Positions 62,100 to 64,000 of a stretch of 64,000 nt of DNA are shown here, piece after piece. Made by a program: the position numbers and the translations under genes. Within the stretch, counting starts at the first letter, position 1; every line of letters begins with the position of its first letter. Origin of the DNA: Natrinema marinum (GTDB taxonomy: Archaea; Halobacteriota; Halobacteria; Halobacteriales; Natrialbaceae); NCBI RefSeq assembly GCF_024296685.1, contig NZ_CP100763.1, positions 2,914,001-2,978,000 on the forward strand, written 5' to 3'. The notes under the pieces were generated by a model. It did no database searches. It was not told the DNA's origin and was given only the letters and a program-made list of their open reading frames with translations.

Positions 62100-62825
62100 A
62101 TGAGTCAGCTCAGAATCGCCGTCCTGAACGCGGCCCATCGGGACGAGAACACGACGCGGAACTTCCGGCGCGAACTCGACGCCTCGCTGGCCGAGTTCGA
62201 CGCCACCGACGGCACGGTCCCCGACGATTTCGAGTACGACGGCGCGGTGGTCACCGGCTCCCGCGCGTCGGTCTACTGGGACGACGACTGGATGCGGCCC
62301 GTCAAGGAGTGGGTCGGCGAGGCGATCGACCGCGGCGTCCCTTTCCTCGGGGTCTGCTGGGGCCACCAGCTACTGGCCGACGTGCTCGGCGGCACCGTCG
62401 CCGATATGGGCGTCTACGAGGTCGGCTACAGCGAAATCGAGCACACCGGCGAGTCGCGGCTGTTCGACGGCATCGACGACACCTTCCTCGCCTTTACCAG
62501 CCACTCCGACGAGGTCGCCGAGCTGCCCCCCGGGGCAGCGCCGCTGGCCGAGAACGACTACTCGAACCACGGCTTCCGCAAGAACCGCGTCTTCGGCGTC
62601 CAGTTTCACCCCGAGTACGATACCAAGACCGCCCGCGAACTCGTCCACCGCAAAGAGCTCTCCGACGAACGCCGCGAGTCGGTCCTCGACGAGATCACCG
62701 AGGAGAACTATCAGCGGTCCTGCGAGGCGAAACTCGTCTTCGAGAACTTCCTCGAGTTCGTCCGCGAGACGAAACGCGTCGATGCCGCCGCCGACGCTTC
62801 GGTGTCGGCCGGTTGTTCTGACTAG
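62100..62825 (+). CDS. Class I glutamine amidotransferase (GMP synthase-like)
   Basis: 241 residues. The nucleophile elbow is GVCWGHQLLADVLGG with Cys, the His in VFGVQFHPEYDTKTA and a following Glu complete the triad. It is of the length and order of stand-alone GATase1 proteins (YvdE/GuaA-N-like). VVTGSRASVYWDDDWM and HTGESRLFDGID place it in the group. Which acceptor it serves is not clear; no partner synthase is next to it. ATG at 62100 follows the non-coding gap after the AMP-ligase-like gene. Confidence 0.85.
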   Translation: MSQLRIAVLNAAHRDENTTRNFRRELDASLAEFDATDGTVPDDFEYDGAVVTGSRASVYWDDDWMRPVKEWVGEAIDRGVPFLGVCWGHQLLADVLGGTVADMGVYEVGYSEIEHTGESRLFDGIDDTFLAFTSHSDEVAELPPGAAPLAENDYSNHGFRKNRVFGVQFHPEYDTKTARELVHRKELSDERRESVLDEITEENYQRSCEAKLVFENFLEFVRETKRVDAAADASVSAGCSD

Positions 62826-63079
62826 TTACCGAATCTCCACGGTTGCCGGTTCCCCCGCGATACTCGAACGTTCAGCACGATCGGAAACGCTTTCCACGGG
62901 ACTCCTCGAGCGAATCGCTCGGGTCGCCTACGGGTCGAAAGACGAAGCGGTCGACCGGTTCCGCGACGGTTCTCCACCGTGGCTGAACGGTCCGTAGCGT
63001 CCTCCCAGTGTGGCTGTCTTCGTAAATGCAACTCGGAGAACGCGAGTCGATCGGAGAAACGGCGCCGATTGGGAGTCGA

Positions 63080-64000
63080 TCAGTCAGCAGCGACTTCGAC
63101 CTTCGCCTCGTCTTCCTTCCCGATCGCTTCGACGATGAGTTCGGCCACGTCGACGATCTCGATCTCGTCTTCGTAGCCGCCGGTCTTGCGGCCGTCCTCG
63201 TACATCGTCATGCACATCGGGCATGCGACGACGAACTTCTCGACGCCGCTGCCGGCGTCGGTGTCCTCGAGCGCCTCCCGAATGCGCTCCTCGCTGGGCT
63301 TGGGCTCTTCCTCGAAGTCCATCCAGAGGCCACCACCGCCGCCGCCACAGCAGAAGGAGTTGGCGCGGTTGCGGGGCATCTCGTCGAGCTCGCAGCCCGT
63401 CGCTTTGATGAGTTCGCGCGGGGCCTCGTACTCGTCGTTGTATCGGCCCAGATGGCACGGATCGTGGTAGGTGACCGTGTAGTCGAGTTCGGTACCGTTC
63501 AGGTCGAGTTTGCCGTCGGTGACGAGCTCCTCGACGGCCTGCGTCCAGTGGAGCACGTCGATCTCGCCGTCATCGTTCCACTGCTCGTCGTACTCGAAGG
63601 GCATCATCGGGTCGTCCGAGAACTCGTCGAAGTTGAGCTCCGGATACTCGTTCTTGAAGGTGTTGTACGAGTGGGGGTCCGTACAGACGATCTTGTCGAA
63701 CTCACAGTCCTCCCAGGTCTCGACGTGGTGGCCGGCCAGTTCGACGTAGAGCAGTTCCTCGCCGACGCGGCGGATGTCGTTGCCGTCGAACTTCTCGTCG
63801 TCGAAGAGGATGCCGAAGCTCACGTCGGCCTCTTTGAGGATGGTCGCCAGCGAGCGGGCGACCTGCTTGTTGCGCTCGTCGTAGCTCGGGAAGTCGCCGA
63901 CGTACCAGAGGTAGTCGACTTCCTCCTCGCGAGCGTCGGTGACATCGAACTCGAGTTCGTCGGTCCAGTCGCCGCGGTTGCGCGGCGAGTCGCCGAAGGT
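63080..64000 (-). CDS. Heterodisulfide-reductase-related (CCG-domain) Fe-S protein, partial
   Basis: The gene runs off the right edge; about 306 residues are visible. DPCHLGRYNDEYEAPRELIK, NSFCCGGGGGGLWMDFEE and VVACPMCMTMYEDG are one CCG domain (C-x31-39-CC-x33-C-x2-C), which binds a [4Fe-4S] cluster in HdrB/D, GlpC and glycolate oxidase subunits. Upstream in the reading (63824-64000) the protein continues LWYVGDFPSYDERNKQVARS, a partner half of another CCG segment. It is probably part of a larger redox protein that donates electrons to a quinone or disulfide. Neighbours beyond 64000 cannot be seen. Confidence 0.85.
   Translation of the reverse strand, partial: TFGDSPRNRGDWTDELEFDVTDAREEEVDYLWYVGDFPSYDERNKQVARSLATILKEADVSFGILFDDEKFDGNDIRRVGEELLYVELAGHHVETWEDCEFDKIVCTDPHSYNTFKNEYPELNFDEFSDDPMMPFEYDEQWNDDGEIDVLHWTQAVEELVTDGKLDLNGTELDYTVTYHDPCHLGRYNDEYEAPRELIKATGCELDEMPRNRANSFCCGGGGGGLWMDFEEEPKPSEERIREALEDTDAGSGVEKFVVACPMCMTMYEDGRKTGGYEDEIEIVDVAELIVEAIGKEDEAKVEVAAD

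Noticed and set aside
1-64000. CRISPR arrays, cas genes, transposases or integrases
   Set aside because: No regularly spaced repeats and no transposase or integrase domains were found in any likely frame; tRNA-Gln shows no duplicated end.

Overview
The window is a piece of a haloarchaeal chromosome (class Halobacteria; family Natrialbaceae is my guess from gene content and repeats). The support is high GC, strongly acidic proteins, leaderless genes behind TTTAAA/TTTATA-type archaeal promoters, and archaea- or haloarchaea-specific genes: Hel308-Cgi121, PurO, RibL, a SAMP2-type ubiquitin-like protein, the DP1 subunit of DNA polymerase D, Orc1/Cdc6, the OapA-B-C set and Sec11-type signal peptidases.

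Layout. 1-12.1 kb: truncated universal stress protein, Hel308/Cgi121 pair, a DUF59-amidohydrolase / zinc alcohol dehydrogenase / Old-Yellow-Enzyme-like metabolic group, a Tat rhodanese lipoprotein, tRNA-Gln(CUG), an HNH nuclease, PurO, a phosphoesterase and serine acetyltransferase. 12.1-19.0 kb: an accessory island. It holds a 5'-truncated polymorphic toxin with TSP3-like repeats and a PD-(D/E)XK nuclease tip, two related putative immunity genes, a decayed third copy between them, an unknown gene, and a frameshifted HEAT-repeat gene. It is AT-richer and CTAG-richer than its surroundings. 19.0-38.5 kb: mostly housekeeping and membrane genes (phosphohexomutase, LarB, RpiA, MacB-like ABC pair, AI-2E and SLC13 transporters, RibL, an XPD-like Fe-S helicase, a methyltransferase), plus a DtxR-type palindrome. 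38.9-47.6 kb: the replication origin block: oapC-oapB-oapA <- oriC -> orc1/cdc6, two tandem signal peptidases, and DP1. The origin has inverted ORB elements around an AT-rich, CTAG-clustered unwinding region. 47.7-64 kb: aspartate kinase, GNAT-redoxin-SAMP2 cluster, a bactofilin-like membrane protein, clamp-loader small subunit, a degenerate sensor kinase, AlaRS, a hydrolase, a truncated AMP-ligase-like protein, a glutamine amidotransferase and a truncated CCG-domain Fe-S protein.

How it fits together. Several genes serve DNA replication and repair: origin binding (Orc1), clamp loading (RFC small subunit), the polymerase D subunit, and the helicases Hel308 and the XPD-like protein. A repeat family with conserved ends and a variable core occurs four times between genes. 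ORB-type motifs occur at the origin, but also next to tRNA-Gln and inside the orc1 and DP1 genes. The strongest accessory finds are the decaying toxin-immunity locus and a SAMP2 with residues beyond its diglycine.
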